Shown in pieces: positions 51,713 through 61,457 of a stretch of 64,000 nt of DNA. The first letter of the stretch is position 1; every line of letters begins with the position of its first letter. This DNA is from Actinomadura macra NBRC 14102. GTDB lineage: Bacteria; Actinomycetota; Actinomycetes; Streptosporangiales; Streptosporangiaceae. The stretch covers positions 496,001 through 560,000 of the forward strand of contig NZ_BCQT01000010.1 in NCBI RefSeq assembly GCF_001552215.1, written 5' to 3'. A program made the translations under genes and the position numbers. Under the pieces are notes generated by a model. The model saw only the letters and a list, made by a program, of their open reading frames with translations, had not been told where the DNA came from and made no database searches.

Positions 51713-52513
51713 ATGGCAGTCGAACGTGTCCGCTGGAAAGACCTTCCGCGCGCCACGAAGGAGGTCGTGGAGCGGCACACCGGCGCCGTGTGGTCCGCCA
51801 CAACCGTCCCGGAAGGGCTCAACTCCGCAATTGCGGCCGTGCTCATCACCGAGTCCGGGTCGGTGTTCGTGAAGGGGCTGCACCGGGACTACCCGCGGCG
51901 CTGGACACAGGACATGGAGGCGCTGATCAACCCGTACGTCGACCAGTTGGCACCGCGGCTATTGTGGCGGGTTGAGGGTGAGTGGGACGTGCTGGGCTTC
52001 GAGTTGCTTGACGGGCGTCATAGCGTCTATCAGCCTGGCTCGGCCGATCTTCCCAAGGTGGCCGAGACCATAACGGCGCTCGGAGACATTCCCTGTCCAG
52101 ACTTGCCGGTGAAGTTGGCCGAGCATCGCTGGCGCCACTACGTCGCCACTCCCGAGGAGCTGGAGTGGTTCAAGGGCGACCGGCTACTGCACACCGACTA
52201 CAACCCGTTGAATGTGCTCATGGTCGACGGACGGGCGATGCTCATCGACTGGGCCTGGCCGACGAGGGGGGCGGGGTGGATCGACCCTGCCTGCCTCATT
52301 CTGCGCCTGATGGCGAGCGGACATAGTGCGGAGTCGGCCGAAGAGGTGGTGGCGGATGTACCGGCCTGGAGATCAGCTCCGCAGGAAGGCTTGGCGGTGT
52401 TCGCGCGAGCGTGCAACCGGATGTGGGAAGAGATAGCCGCGGCCAATACGGTGGAGTGGACGACGGATATGGCTCAAGCGGCACGACTTTGGCGGATGCG
52501 CCGAAACGAGTAG
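51713..52513 (+). CDS. APH-fold phosphotransferase
   Basis: The 266-residue protein has the aminoglycoside-phosphotransferase/choline-kinase core: a Lys in SVFVKGLHRDYPRRW, the catalytic loop LLHTDYNPLNVLMV (Asp and Asn present) and the metal Asp in MLIDWAWP. GGGAGGG precedes the ATG. True antibiotic-resistance enzymes are one possibility. Its place right after a radical SAM-peptide pair suggests instead that it phosphorylates the peptide product or gives self-protection, which is untested. Confidence 0.85.
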   Translation: MAVERVRWKDLPRATKEVVERHTGAVWSATTVPEGLNSAIAAVLITESGSVFVKGLHRDYPRRWTQDMEALINPYVDQLAPRLLWRVEGEWDVLGFELLDGRHSVYQPGSADLPKVAETITALGDIPCPDLPVKLAEHRWRHYVATPEELEWFKGDRLLHTDYNPLNVLMVDGRAMLIDWAWPTRGAGWIDPACLILRLMASGHSAESAEEVVADVPAWRSAPQEGLAVFARACNRMWEEIAAANTVEWTTDMAQAARLWRMRRNE

Positions 52514-52689
52514 CGGGCCGCCGCATGTACATGATGGAACGCCGAGTGGATCGTGCGGGTCCCGATGAAAGAGAAACGATGATCTGTGCTGAGGCCGCCT
52601 CGCTGGTACCTGCGGACGCTAACTCGCCACGTTCAGACATCTCCATGGCCAGGCGCTAGGTTGACCGATCCCTGGGTAGCGTCCGGCAC

Positions 52690-53109
52690 ATGGTGTTGTC
52701 GGTGGAAGATCGTGAAGGATTCCTGTCAGAACCCCATATCGGTGCGCTGTCGGTGGTCGAGACGCCGGATCGGGCGCCGCTGACGGTTCCCATCTGGTAC
52801 CAGTACGCCCCGGGCGGCGAGCTGTGGGTACGCACGGGTCCCGATTCGCGGAAGGCACGGGCGATCAACGGGGCCGGCCGGTTCAGCCTCATGGTCCAAC
52901 GGACCGAACCGACCATCCGCTACGTGTCGGTGGAGGGACCGGTGATCAGGACCGCGCCTGACAGCCATGAGCGGTCATGGGAGATGGCCGCCCGATACCT
53001 GCCGCCTGACAAGGTCGCCGAGTACGTGGAATACGACCGGACGCATCTCGGCGAACACTTCCTCATCTACATGCGCCCAGAACACTGGCTGTCCGCCGAC
53101 CTGGGCTAG
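52690..53109 (+). CDS. PNPOx-fold flavin/F420-dependent enzyme
   Basis: The 139-residue split-barrel protein has IGALSVVETPDRAPLTVPIW, ELWVRTGPDSRKARAING, FSLMVQRTEPTIRYVSVEGP and a C-terminal YMRPEHW, as in actinobacterial FMN- or F420-binding oxidoreductases. It should bind a flavin-type cofactor as a dimer and reduce a small substrate. A 50-base remnant of a similar gene is found at 48371. The ribosome site is weak. It is uncertain whether it belongs to the peptide pathway. Confidence 0.87.
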   Translation: MVLSVEDREGFLSEPHIGALSVVETPDRAPLTVPIWYQYAPGGELWVRTGPDSRKARAINGAGRFSLMVQRTEPTIRYVSVEGPVIRTAPDSHERSWEMAARYLPPDKVAEYVEYDRTHLGEHFLIYMRPEHWLSADLG

Positions 53110-53172
53110 CGGGCCCCGATCGAGCCTGACCGGCAGGGCCTCGCATCCCACCCGAGGGCGTGTCGCTGAAAA

Positions 53173-53216
53173 GGGGCGGCGGCGCCAGCGGTCACCGGGC
53201 GTGGCGCCGCCGCCCC
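53173..53216. terminator. bidirectional hairpin between convergent genes
   Basis: GGGGCGGCGGCGCCA (53173-53187) pairs perfectly with 53202-53216. It lies between the PNPOx-like gene and the leftward small-gene operon. Confidence 0.8.
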
Positions 53217-53220
53217 GGCT

Positions 53221-53559
53221 CTACCTCCTGGAAGGGGCTGGGGACACCGGCGCACCTATGGCCCGGGCGATCCGCGTCGCGGCCACCTCGGGATCGGTTG
53301 ACAGTTGCACGCCGTCGTCCGGGCCAGACGCCCACACGTAAATTGCTGCGTCGCCGTCCCAGCGGATCCGCCGCGCCAGACGAGTCCGATACGACACATG
53401 CAGCCGCAATCCCAGTACACCGAACGTCCCGAACTTGGGGACGCTGTACTCCTCCGGGACGCGCGCACGCGTCACCGCGACCTGCGGAGCGCGGCGCCGG
53501 ACGGCGGCGTGCAGCGCGTCTATCGGACCGAACGGCTCGACCTTTAGTTCACCGAGCAT
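53221..53559 (-). CDS. 112-residue protein of unknown function
   Basis: Third of three overlapping small genes. The product (MLGELKVEPFGPIDALHAAV, later IYVWASGPDDGVQLSTDPEV) has alternating charged and hydrophobic segments and no signal. The ATG lies 8 bases inside the end of the previous gene. The family is not recognised. Confidence 0.65.
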   Translation of the reverse strand: MLGELKVEPFGPIDALHAAVRRRAPQVAVTRARVPEEYSVPKFGTFGVLGLRLHVSYRTRLARRIRWDGDAAIYVWASGPDDGVQLSTDPEVAATRIARAIGAPVSPAPSRR

Positions 53560-53794
53560 TCGGGGCCTCCCGCGTGATCTGCTCGGCGACCCACACCGCG
53601 GGACGGTCGTTGTCGTCCGGCGGTTGGAGGGTCTTCGCCTCACCGTCCAAGGTGCGGGCCCGCCACGTCCCATCACCCTGCGAAATGATCGTGGCGCACG
53701 GACTCTCGGATTCCGGGTCGAGCAGGAGGTACACGCCGTCACCGCCCTTGAGGACGAAGCCACCGACGACGGTCTGCCCGTTCTCGCGGCTCAT
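53549..53794 (-). CDS. 81-residue protein of unknown function
   Basis: Second of the three small genes. The sequence (GGFVLKGGDGVYLLLDPESE and GTWRARTLDGEAKTLQPPDD) suggests a small beta-rich protein. Its ATG overlaps the preceding stop (ATGA) and its own stop lies within the next gene. No family is known to me. Confidence 0.65.
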   Translation of the reverse strand: MSRENGQTVVGGFVLKGGDGVYLLLDPESESPCATIISQGDGTWRARTLDGEAKTLQPPDDNDRPAVWVAEQITREAPNAR

Positions 53795-54081
53795 GGGGCC
53801 GGGGTCAGGTTCCCCGCGATGATCACCGCGGCGCCGGTGATGTCCTCGGCCTCAGCGATCGGCTCCCCAGAACCGTCGAAGAACCACAACCTGTCGGCGT
53901 CGGTGACCCGCGGCCTGCACGTGATCGTCTGAACCGAACGCTCGGGGTCACCCGGCCTGGTCACGGTCAGCGAGCGGGCCCGCAGGTCCGTCGTGAATCC
54001 GCGCACCTGCAAGGTGCTCATCAGCGCGTACAGCTTGGGGTAGGCGTGCAAGTGCTCGCTGCCATCGAAGGTGTCTGCCAT
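53791..54081 (-). CDS. 96-residue protein of unknown function
   Basis: First of the three small genes. The product (LYALMSTLQVRGFTTDLRAR and ADRLWFFDGSGEPIAEAEDI) resembles small alpha/beta proteins found beside XRE regulators in actinomycetes, but I cannot name it. The 147-base gap to the XRE-TPR gene on the same strand may hold a promoter. Confidence 0.65.
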   Translation of the reverse strand: MADTFDGSEHLHAYPKLYALMSTLQVRGFTTDLRARSLTVTRPGDPERSVQTITCRPRVTDADRLWFFDGSGEPIAEAEDITGAAVIIAGNLTPAP

Positions 54082-54228
54082 GCCTGTCTCCCGGTGCGAT
54101 CTGCGGTGGTGTTCCGGTTACACAGAGCATGACTGGACGCCGCTGTGTCACAAGTTGCAGCTCACACCCCATGACCATGGGAGGCGCTCTGCTCCACGGT
54201 GGAGGGGTGGAGTCTCCCCCCTCTCGTT

Positions 54229-55476
54229 TCACACCGGCAGCTCAAGCAACTGTGCGAAGGTACGCGACCGCCGATCGATCATCGGCCCGCCGCAATCGAC
54301 CGCGTCCGAGACCATCTGCCGAGCCTGCGGAGAGTAGTGCACCGAGTCGTTGCACACCGGATAGGCGCGCTCCAGCCAATCCAGGGCGGCCGAGTAGTCC
54401 CGCTTCTGGTGGTAGGAGCGAGCCGTCTCCACCATCAGGCGGGCGCGGCGCTCGCGGCTCGGAATGGTGTCCGGGTCGATCTGCTGCGCGCGGTCCCGTG
54501 CGGTCGCCGACTTGGAAAGATCAGCACCGACGGATACCGAGTGCACCGCAACGTTGGAGGTACCGAACTGCGTCCAGGGGTGGTGGTAGCCCTTCGGTAG
54601 TCGCTTGGCCGTCCTGTCGCCCTCATCGAGGTGCCACAACGCCTCACCTTCCCGGCCTGCGCGTGCGCTGGTAGTGGCCGCATGCAGGTGAAGCGCGCCG
54701 TACATGGCTTGCAATTGGACGGAGCCGTCGTCAAGCCGGGGTCGCAGCAGAGCCGCCGCGTCCGTGACGAGCTGGACCGCGCCGTCAAGGTCGCCCATCG
54801 ACCGCTGGACGATCGCCAGCGTCCACGCGGCCCCGGCCAGGGTGACAGGCCGGTCGGCGTTGTGAGCGGCACTGACGCTACGGTCGGCCACGACCCAGAT
54901 CAGCTCTGGCTCGGACGCCCAAACGATCTCATGTTGCGTCAGCGCGTACACATCGGACAGGACGGCGTTCACCTCCCGGCGCTGCTCGGGTTCGGCGACC
55001 CGCTCAGCGATCCGCGCATCCTGGATCAGCCCTGGCAGGATCCGTCCCACATCGGTGCGATGGGTCGTCGATCCGTGCCACAGCCGCCAGGCGTTCGCGA
55101 CGCGGTCGGTCAAGGGGGCGATGTCGAGCGGCCCGTCCGCGGGCGGGACGGTCAGCAACGGGTCGCGGATGGCGTCGCGGATGGCCGGGATCGCTTCGTG
55201 CGGGATGCGGGCGAAGGATGCCATCGGGATGGAAGCGGTATCGCCGATGTTCATGTCTGTGCCGGCCAGAAGCGCGACATCACCCACGCCGAGAGCCTCG
55301 GCCAGCTTCACCAGTGTGGGGAGACGAGGAGGCAGCAGCCGGCCTCGCTCCACGTCCTTCAGCCACGAGCTCGACATGCCGACCAGTCCGGCGAGCGTAG
55401 GACGCGACAAGCCCTTACGTTCCCGCAGAATCTGGATGCGCCTGCCGGTTCGCTGCCCGGCCAAGTCATCGAACAT
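54229..55476 (-). CDS. XRE regulator with TPR-like C-terminal domain
   Basis: The 415-residue protein has an N-terminal HTH (about 8-65, RPTLAGLVGMSSSWLKDVE) and a long helical C-terminal part (about 150-415) with repeated TPR-like pairs (LAIVQRSMGDLDGAVQLVTD, HLHAATTSARAGREGEALWH, SYHQKRDYSAALDWLERAYP). TPR-bearing regulators of this type often sense a small peptide or a partner protein. It is upstream of three small genes on the same strand and probably regulates them. Confidence 0.88.
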   Translation of the reverse strand: MFDDLAGQRTGRRIQILRERKGLSRPTLAGLVGMSSSWLKDVERGRLLPPRLPTLVKLAEALGVGDVALLAGTDMNIGDTASIPMASFARIPHEAIPAIRDAIRDPLLTVPPADGPLDIAPLTDRVANAWRLWHGSTTHRTDVGRILPGLIQDARIAERVAEPEQRREVNAVLSDVYALTQHEIVWASEPELIWVVADRSVSAAHNADRPVTLAGAAWTLAIVQRSMGDLDGAVQLVTDAAALLRPRLDDGSVQLQAMYGALHLHAATTSARAGREGEALWHLDEGDRTAKRLPKGYHHPWTQFGTSNVAVHSVSVGADLSKSATARDRAQQIDPDTIPSRERRARLMVETARSYHQKRDYSAALDWLERAYPVCNDSVHYSPQARQMVSDAVDCGGPMIDRRSRTFAQLLELPV

Positions 55477-55757
55477 GAGTGCCGCCCGCCGTGACGAGCC
55501 GCGTGTTGCGTTCACGCATGGGCCCCGCACCCTCCTGGAGTCTCGACAACTCCCAGGCTAGGCACGGGGTCCTCATGTTTCACAGCGTCTGCTCTATTCG
55601 ATGGTGGCCCCGCGTGCGAGCGCTCCGCCCCGTCCCATCCGCCCCTGGGTGAGACGACCTGTCGCGCTACGGGCTCTTCGCTGGTTCAAGTGGTGGGGGG
55701 TGGCCGTAGTCGGCCGGGGGTGCCTGCGCCGGCCCGGGGCTGCTTACAGTCGCATCC

Positions 55758-56351
55758 ATGAGCGTGGTGTCGCTGGTCCTCGCGTCTGTGGGCACAACGG
55801 CGGGCGTCGTCGCGGCGGGGGCGGGTGTCTTCGGCACCGTCCATGCGTTACGCCAGTCCCGGCGGTCGCGACCGTCCGCGCCGCCGCCGCTTCCGGCGTC
55901 GTCCGGGACGGCTGGTTCCCCGGGCGGAGGTTCCGGTGATGCCCGGGACGTGTTCGTCGCCTATGCGCGTGGGGACGAGGCGTGGGCCAGGGACCTCGCC
56001 GTCCGGTTGGAGGCCGCCGGGTTCACGGTGTGGCTCGACGCGTGGGACATCGGTGAGGCGGAGATCGTCGTCGAGCGGGTCGAGGCGGGGATCCGGGAGG
56101 CGCGGAACGCGCTCATGGTCGTCGGCGCGCACACCCCCGACGAACCCTTGACGCGGCAGGTCTACACCGCGCTGATGACCCGGTCGATCGAGTACGGCCT
56201 GCGGTTCATCCCGGTCGTCCGCGGCGCCGGGGAGGTCCCCCAGTTCCTCGGCACGCGCAAGGGGGTGGACTTCCGCGACCCGGCCCCGTTCGAGGAGAGG
56301 TTCGACGTGCTGGTCCGGGCCCTGCGCGGGGAGCGGCCCGCCCGCGTCTGA
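55758..56351 (+). CDS. small membrane TIR-domain protein
   Basis: The 197-residue protein has an N-terminal membrane helix (about 4-30), a Pro/Ser linker and a TIR domain (about 62-195) starting DVFVAYARGDEAWARDLAVR and continuing FTVWLDAWDIGEAEIVVERV. At the position of the catalytic Glu of NAD-cleaving TIRs the sequence reads LTRQVYTAL, so Gln seems to replace it; alignment is needed. It converges on the SPFH gene with only 11 bases between the stops. This suggests a functional link with the TIR/SPFH operon. Confidence 0.82.
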   Translation: MSVVSLVLASVGTTAGVVAAGAGVFGTVHALRQSRRSRPSAPPPLPASSGTAGSPGGGSGDARDVFVAYARGDEAWARDLAVRLEAAGFTVWLDAWDIGEAEIVVERVEAGIREARNALMVVGAHTPDEPLTRQVYTALMTRSIEYGLRFIPVVRGAGEVPQFLGTRKGVDFRDPAPFEERFDVLVRALRGERPARV

Positions 56352-56362
56352 CGCGCGGCGCG

Positions 56363-58192
56363 TCAGGTGGTCTCCCCGTCCCATGGCTCGTCCTGCTCGA
56401 CGGACTCGTCGCCGATCGACAGGATCTGCGGGACGGCGGCCCCCGCGGTGACCGCCTTCGTCTCGGGGGCGACGCGGAGCCTTTCCAGCAGGTTGCGGAC
56501 CATGCTCGTCGGCAGTGACTCCAGGTATCCCGGCAGGTCGCCGCTGAGGTAGGACGGCACGGGCAGCTTGGACATCGCCTCGATCATCCGGGTGAGCCGG
56601 ACGTGGTCGAGCCCGAGCAGTTCGGCCTCGGCCTCGATCGCGAGGATGAGGCGCTTCTTGTCGATCTCCATCTGCTGGAATTCGATCTTCTTCTTGGCCT
56701 CGGCGTGCTGGATCTGCTCTTCGAGGACGTCGCCGCGGGTGGCCGCGCGGAAGACCTCTTGCCGCTCCTCGTAGTACACCTCGTCCAGCGATTTGACGCG
56801 TTCGATGTTGGTGCGCACCGCGTCCACGCCCCATGCTTTCAGCGCGTTGCGCACCAGGGAGCGGAGGTTGGCGCGGATGTCGGCGATACCGGACAGGAAC
56901 TCCTTCACCGTGGAGTCCGCCGCGATCTCCACGAAGTAGGTCTCCACGGTGGCGCCTAGGACTCGCTCCACGAAACGCTGGACCGGCTGCGGATCATCGG
57001 TCAACGCGCCACCGGCCAGCCGTCCCGAGTCGGGAGAGCTGCCGAACTCGCTGACCAGCCGCGGCGCCGCGGCGGGCGGGATCCGCAAGGACTGCGAGAC
57101 CTCCACCCGCAGCCGGATGCCCTGGCTGGTCTCCAGGTCCAGCTCGTGCAGCCGGGCGTCGTAGTTGCCCTTCTTGGCCGAGTCCTTCATGTTCCATTCC
57201 ATGTTGAGCAGGAAGGTCGGCACCAGCAGCACCTGGACGAACCAAGGGTTCAGGGCGTACACCGACCCTTCTTTGAGGGTCTCCTGCTGCACGCCGCGGC
57301 GACCACCCTGCGCGATGAACTCCCAGGGGAGCCGGAAGTTGCGGTGGCCGGGCACCGGCGGGCCGACCTTCTCGTTCTCCTCGGGCTCGGCGCCGTCGCG
57401 GGTGATCACCACGCCGGTGTGCCCCACCGGGATGGACGTCAGCTCCAGCTGCGTGGCGACCAGCCCCTCCCGGCCCGAACCGATGTTCTCGGTCGTCACC
57501 ACCTCGAATATCTCCGGATGGAGGTCGTAGTAGGTGCCCCCGGCCAGGACCGCGAGTTGCCGTCCCTGCTCGCCGCCGCCCCGTAGGAAGGCCGTGGCGT
57601 TCTGGAAGTCGTTGCAGGGGACGTGCCGCGCGAACGGCTGCCCTGCCTCCCGGTTCCGGCCGACCTCGGCCTTCACCAGGCCCACCGACCCGTCCGGTAC
57701 GTAGGTGCGCGGCACGATCCGCACCTCGAACAGCGCGGTGTTGATGGAATAGGAGGAGCCGCCCGCCAGCGTCACCGCCTGCGGTCCCTCCTCGCCGCCG
57801 CCCAGTAGGAACGCCGTCGCGTCCTGGAAGTGATCGCAGTCCACTCGCTCGGGCAGCAGCGCCACCCGCCGGTCGGTGGGACGCCTTCTGCCCTCCCGCG
57901 CGATGACCACACCGATCATCTTCTCCGGGATGTGGATCCGCGGCACGGGCTCGACGGTGTAGAGCCAGGGCATCAGCCAGGTCGGCCGCTGCGGGAGGAG
58001 GATGTAGGACTGCACACCTCGCGCGGTGCTCGGCACCACCTCCCGGAACGTCTTGTCGGGATGCGGGCGGCCCCACTCGCGCCGGACGAGGCCGACGTGG
58101 TCGACGGGAACGACGTGGCGGCCCAGCCAGTACAGGTAGCCCGCGCCGGCCGATCCGGCCGTCAGGAGCAGGAACAGGAAGAAGGGGATCAC
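56363..58192 (-). CDS. SPFH/Band 7 (flotillin-like) membrane protein with repeated domains
   Basis: The 609-residue protein has one N-terminal membrane helix (IPFFLFLLLTAGSAGAGYLY), then two near-copies of a module (DHFQDATAFLLGGGEEGPQ and NDFQNATAFLRGGGEQGRQ, each followed by an LFEV or IFEV strand). An SPFH core (about 300-520) and a C-terminal coiled coil (EEQIQHAEAKKKIEFQQMEI) follow. It should form a membrane scaffold ring. GGAG fixes the GTG at 58192, which overlaps the TIR-GUN4 stop (GTGA); ATG 58207 is the alternative. Confidence 0.82.
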   Translation of the reverse strand: MIPFFLFLLLTAGSAGAGYLYWLGRHVVPVDHVGLVRREWGRPHPDKTFREVVPSTARGVQSYILLPQRPTWLMPWLYTVEPVPRIHIPEKMIGVVIAREGRRRPTDRRVALLPERVDCDHFQDATAFLLGGGEEGPQAVTLAGGSSYSINTALFEVRIVPRTYVPDGSVGLVKAEVGRNREAGQPFARHVPCNDFQNATAFLRGGGEQGRQLAVLAGGTYYDLHPEIFEVVTTENIGSGREGLVATQLELTSIPVGHTGVVITRDGAEPEENEKVGPPVPGHRNFRLPWEFIAQGGRRGVQQETLKEGSVYALNPWFVQVLLVPTFLLNMEWNMKDSAKKGNYDARLHELDLETSQGIRLRVEVSQSLRIPPAAAPRLVSEFGSSPDSGRLAGGALTDDPQPVQRFVERVLGATVETYFVEIAADSTVKEFLSGIADIRANLRSLVRNALKAWGVDAVRTNIERVKSLDEVYYEERQEVFRAATRGDVLEEQIQHAEAKKKIEFQQMEIDKKRLILAIEAEAELLGLDHVRLTRMIEAMSKLPVPSYLSGDLPGYLESLPTSMVRNLLERLRVAPETKAVTAGAAVPQILSIGDESVEQDEPWDGETT

Positions 58193-59610
58193 GGTCGGAC
58201 TCCACATTCCCGTAGCCGGGCATGGACGGTCAGCACGGTCTGGGTCCAGTCGTCGTACCAGTCCACGTGCTGTTCGCCGCGCGGGTTGCGCAGCGTGGGG
58301 AAGAAGCCGGGCCGGCCTAGGGCACGGTCGGCGAACTCGCGGTAGGTGGGGACCGCCTCGTCGGCCGAGGCGCGCCAGCCGAGCTTGGTCGACAGGGTGA
58401 GGAAGTCGGCGTGCCTCTTGCCGCCGACCGGGGCGATGGCCGCCTGGGCGCGGAACCCCATCCGGCCGTCCGTCGCGGCGGCCCACAGCGCGTCGACGCC
58501 GGCGAGCAGGTCGGCCGAGAGCTTCCCGGCGTCGCGGCGCCCCAGCACGCCGAAGTCGAGCTTGTCCGCGGCCTCCAGCAGCAGCGACGTCGTGAGCAGG
58601 TCGGCGTGTTCGGTCTCGTGCTCGGCGAGGGCCGCGCGCAGCCGGTCCAGCGAGACCGACGTGGGGACGTGGACGGACGGGGCGGCGCGCGAGGGCTCTG
58701 TCACCACCTCGGGCTGCGGCAGGGGGCGTCCGGCGAGTGCCGCCTCGTGGAGGGCCACGAGCTGGGCGAGCGCCCCGTCGTCGAGCGGCCCGCCGGTGCG
58801 CGCGTCCGCCCACCACAGGTTGGCCAGCAGGTAGTGCCGGTTCCCCGCGAGCAGGACGGGGAAGAAGGGCCGCTCGTGCCACTGGCCTTCGAGGATCATG
58901 CGGGTGACGTCCTCGGAGTCCTGCGCGGCCGGGGACATCACCACCACGACCACCGTCGCGTAGCGCAGTTGCTGGCGCGTCGTCCAGACGAGCCGGTCCC
59001 CGGGACGCAGGCTCCGGACCGACCAGACCGGCAGGCCCGCCTCGTGGACGCGCTCCACCAGCCGCCTGCCGTACTCGGCGTCCGCGGGGGCGTAGCACAC
59101 GACGACGGAACGCCGCCGCGGCTCGGTCAGGCGCCGGGGCGGTTCGGCCAGCACCCTTTCCTCCGGCATACCGTCCGCCGGGGCCTCATCGCGGAGGGCG
59201 CGGGCCACCTCGTCCGCGCGGGTGTCGAAGTCCCCGCCGTCGGCGAAATCGATCCAGCCCCAGTCCCGGGCGAAAGGCGGTATCGGCGCGCCGCCGAACG
59301 TGACGGGAACGAACCGTAATCCCTTTTCCGTGCATGATCGTAAAAGCGCGGCGTATTCGGTGAGCGCCCATCGGTCGCTCGCGAGCCCGGGCCCGAAAAC
59401 AGCGATTCCCGAGGTCGTGTCGCAGATGGCCTGTTCCAGCGTGTGGACGACACCGTCGCCCGGCAGGACGAGTTCGTCGAAGAACACATCGATCCCGAGC
59501 CGGTCGAGGTGGCGCCACAGTTTCCGGACCCATGCTGCGTCCGCTCGCCCGTACGCGAGGTAGACCTCGGCCAAATCGCGCCCCCTCACGTCCGGAATTG
59601 ACGTCGCCAC
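58189..59610 (-). CDS. TIR-TIR-GUN4-like signalling protein
   Basis: The 473-residue protein has a first TIR domain (about 13-140, AEVYLAYGRADAAWVRKLW, with Glu85 in SDRWALTEYAALL where NADase Glu is expected). A second, more divergent TIR follows (about 166-260, SVVVCYAPADAEYGRRLVER). The C-terminal domain (about 330-470, LLEAADKLDFGVLGRR and LWAAATDGRMGFRAQAAI) resembles GUN4. It is coupled to the downstream SPFH gene. NAD-cleaving or nucleotide-signal-making activity recruited to a membrane ring is the inferred role. GTG 59610 or GTG 59589 could be the start. Confidence 0.78.
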   Translation of the reverse strand: MATSIPDVRGRDLAEVYLAYGRADAAWVRKLWRHLDRLGIDVFFDELVLPGDGVVHTLEQAICDTTSGIAVFGPGLASDRWALTEYAALLRSCTEKGLRFVPVTFGGAPIPPFARDWGWIDFADGGDFDTRADEVARALRDEAPADGMPEERVLAEPPRRLTEPRRRSVVVCYAPADAEYGRRLVERVHEAGLPVWSVRSLRPGDRLVWTTRQQLRYATVVVVVMSPAAQDSEDVTRMILEGQWHERPFFPVLLAGNRHYLLANLWWADARTGGPLDDGALAQLVALHEAALAGRPLPQPEVVTEPSRAAPSVHVPTSVSLDRLRAALAEHETEHADLLTTSLLLEAADKLDFGVLGRRDAGKLSADLLAGVDALWAAATDGRMGFRAQAAIAPVGGKRHADFLTLSTKLGWRASADEAVPTYREFADRALGRPGFFPTLRNPRGEQHVDWYDDWTQTVLTVHARLRECGVRP

Positions 59611-59660
59611 CAGCGTAGACGGCCCATTCCGGCACGTGAGGTTGATCGCGCCTTATTGCC

Positions 59661-61453
<1,793 letters not shown>

Positions 61454-61457
<4 letters not shown>

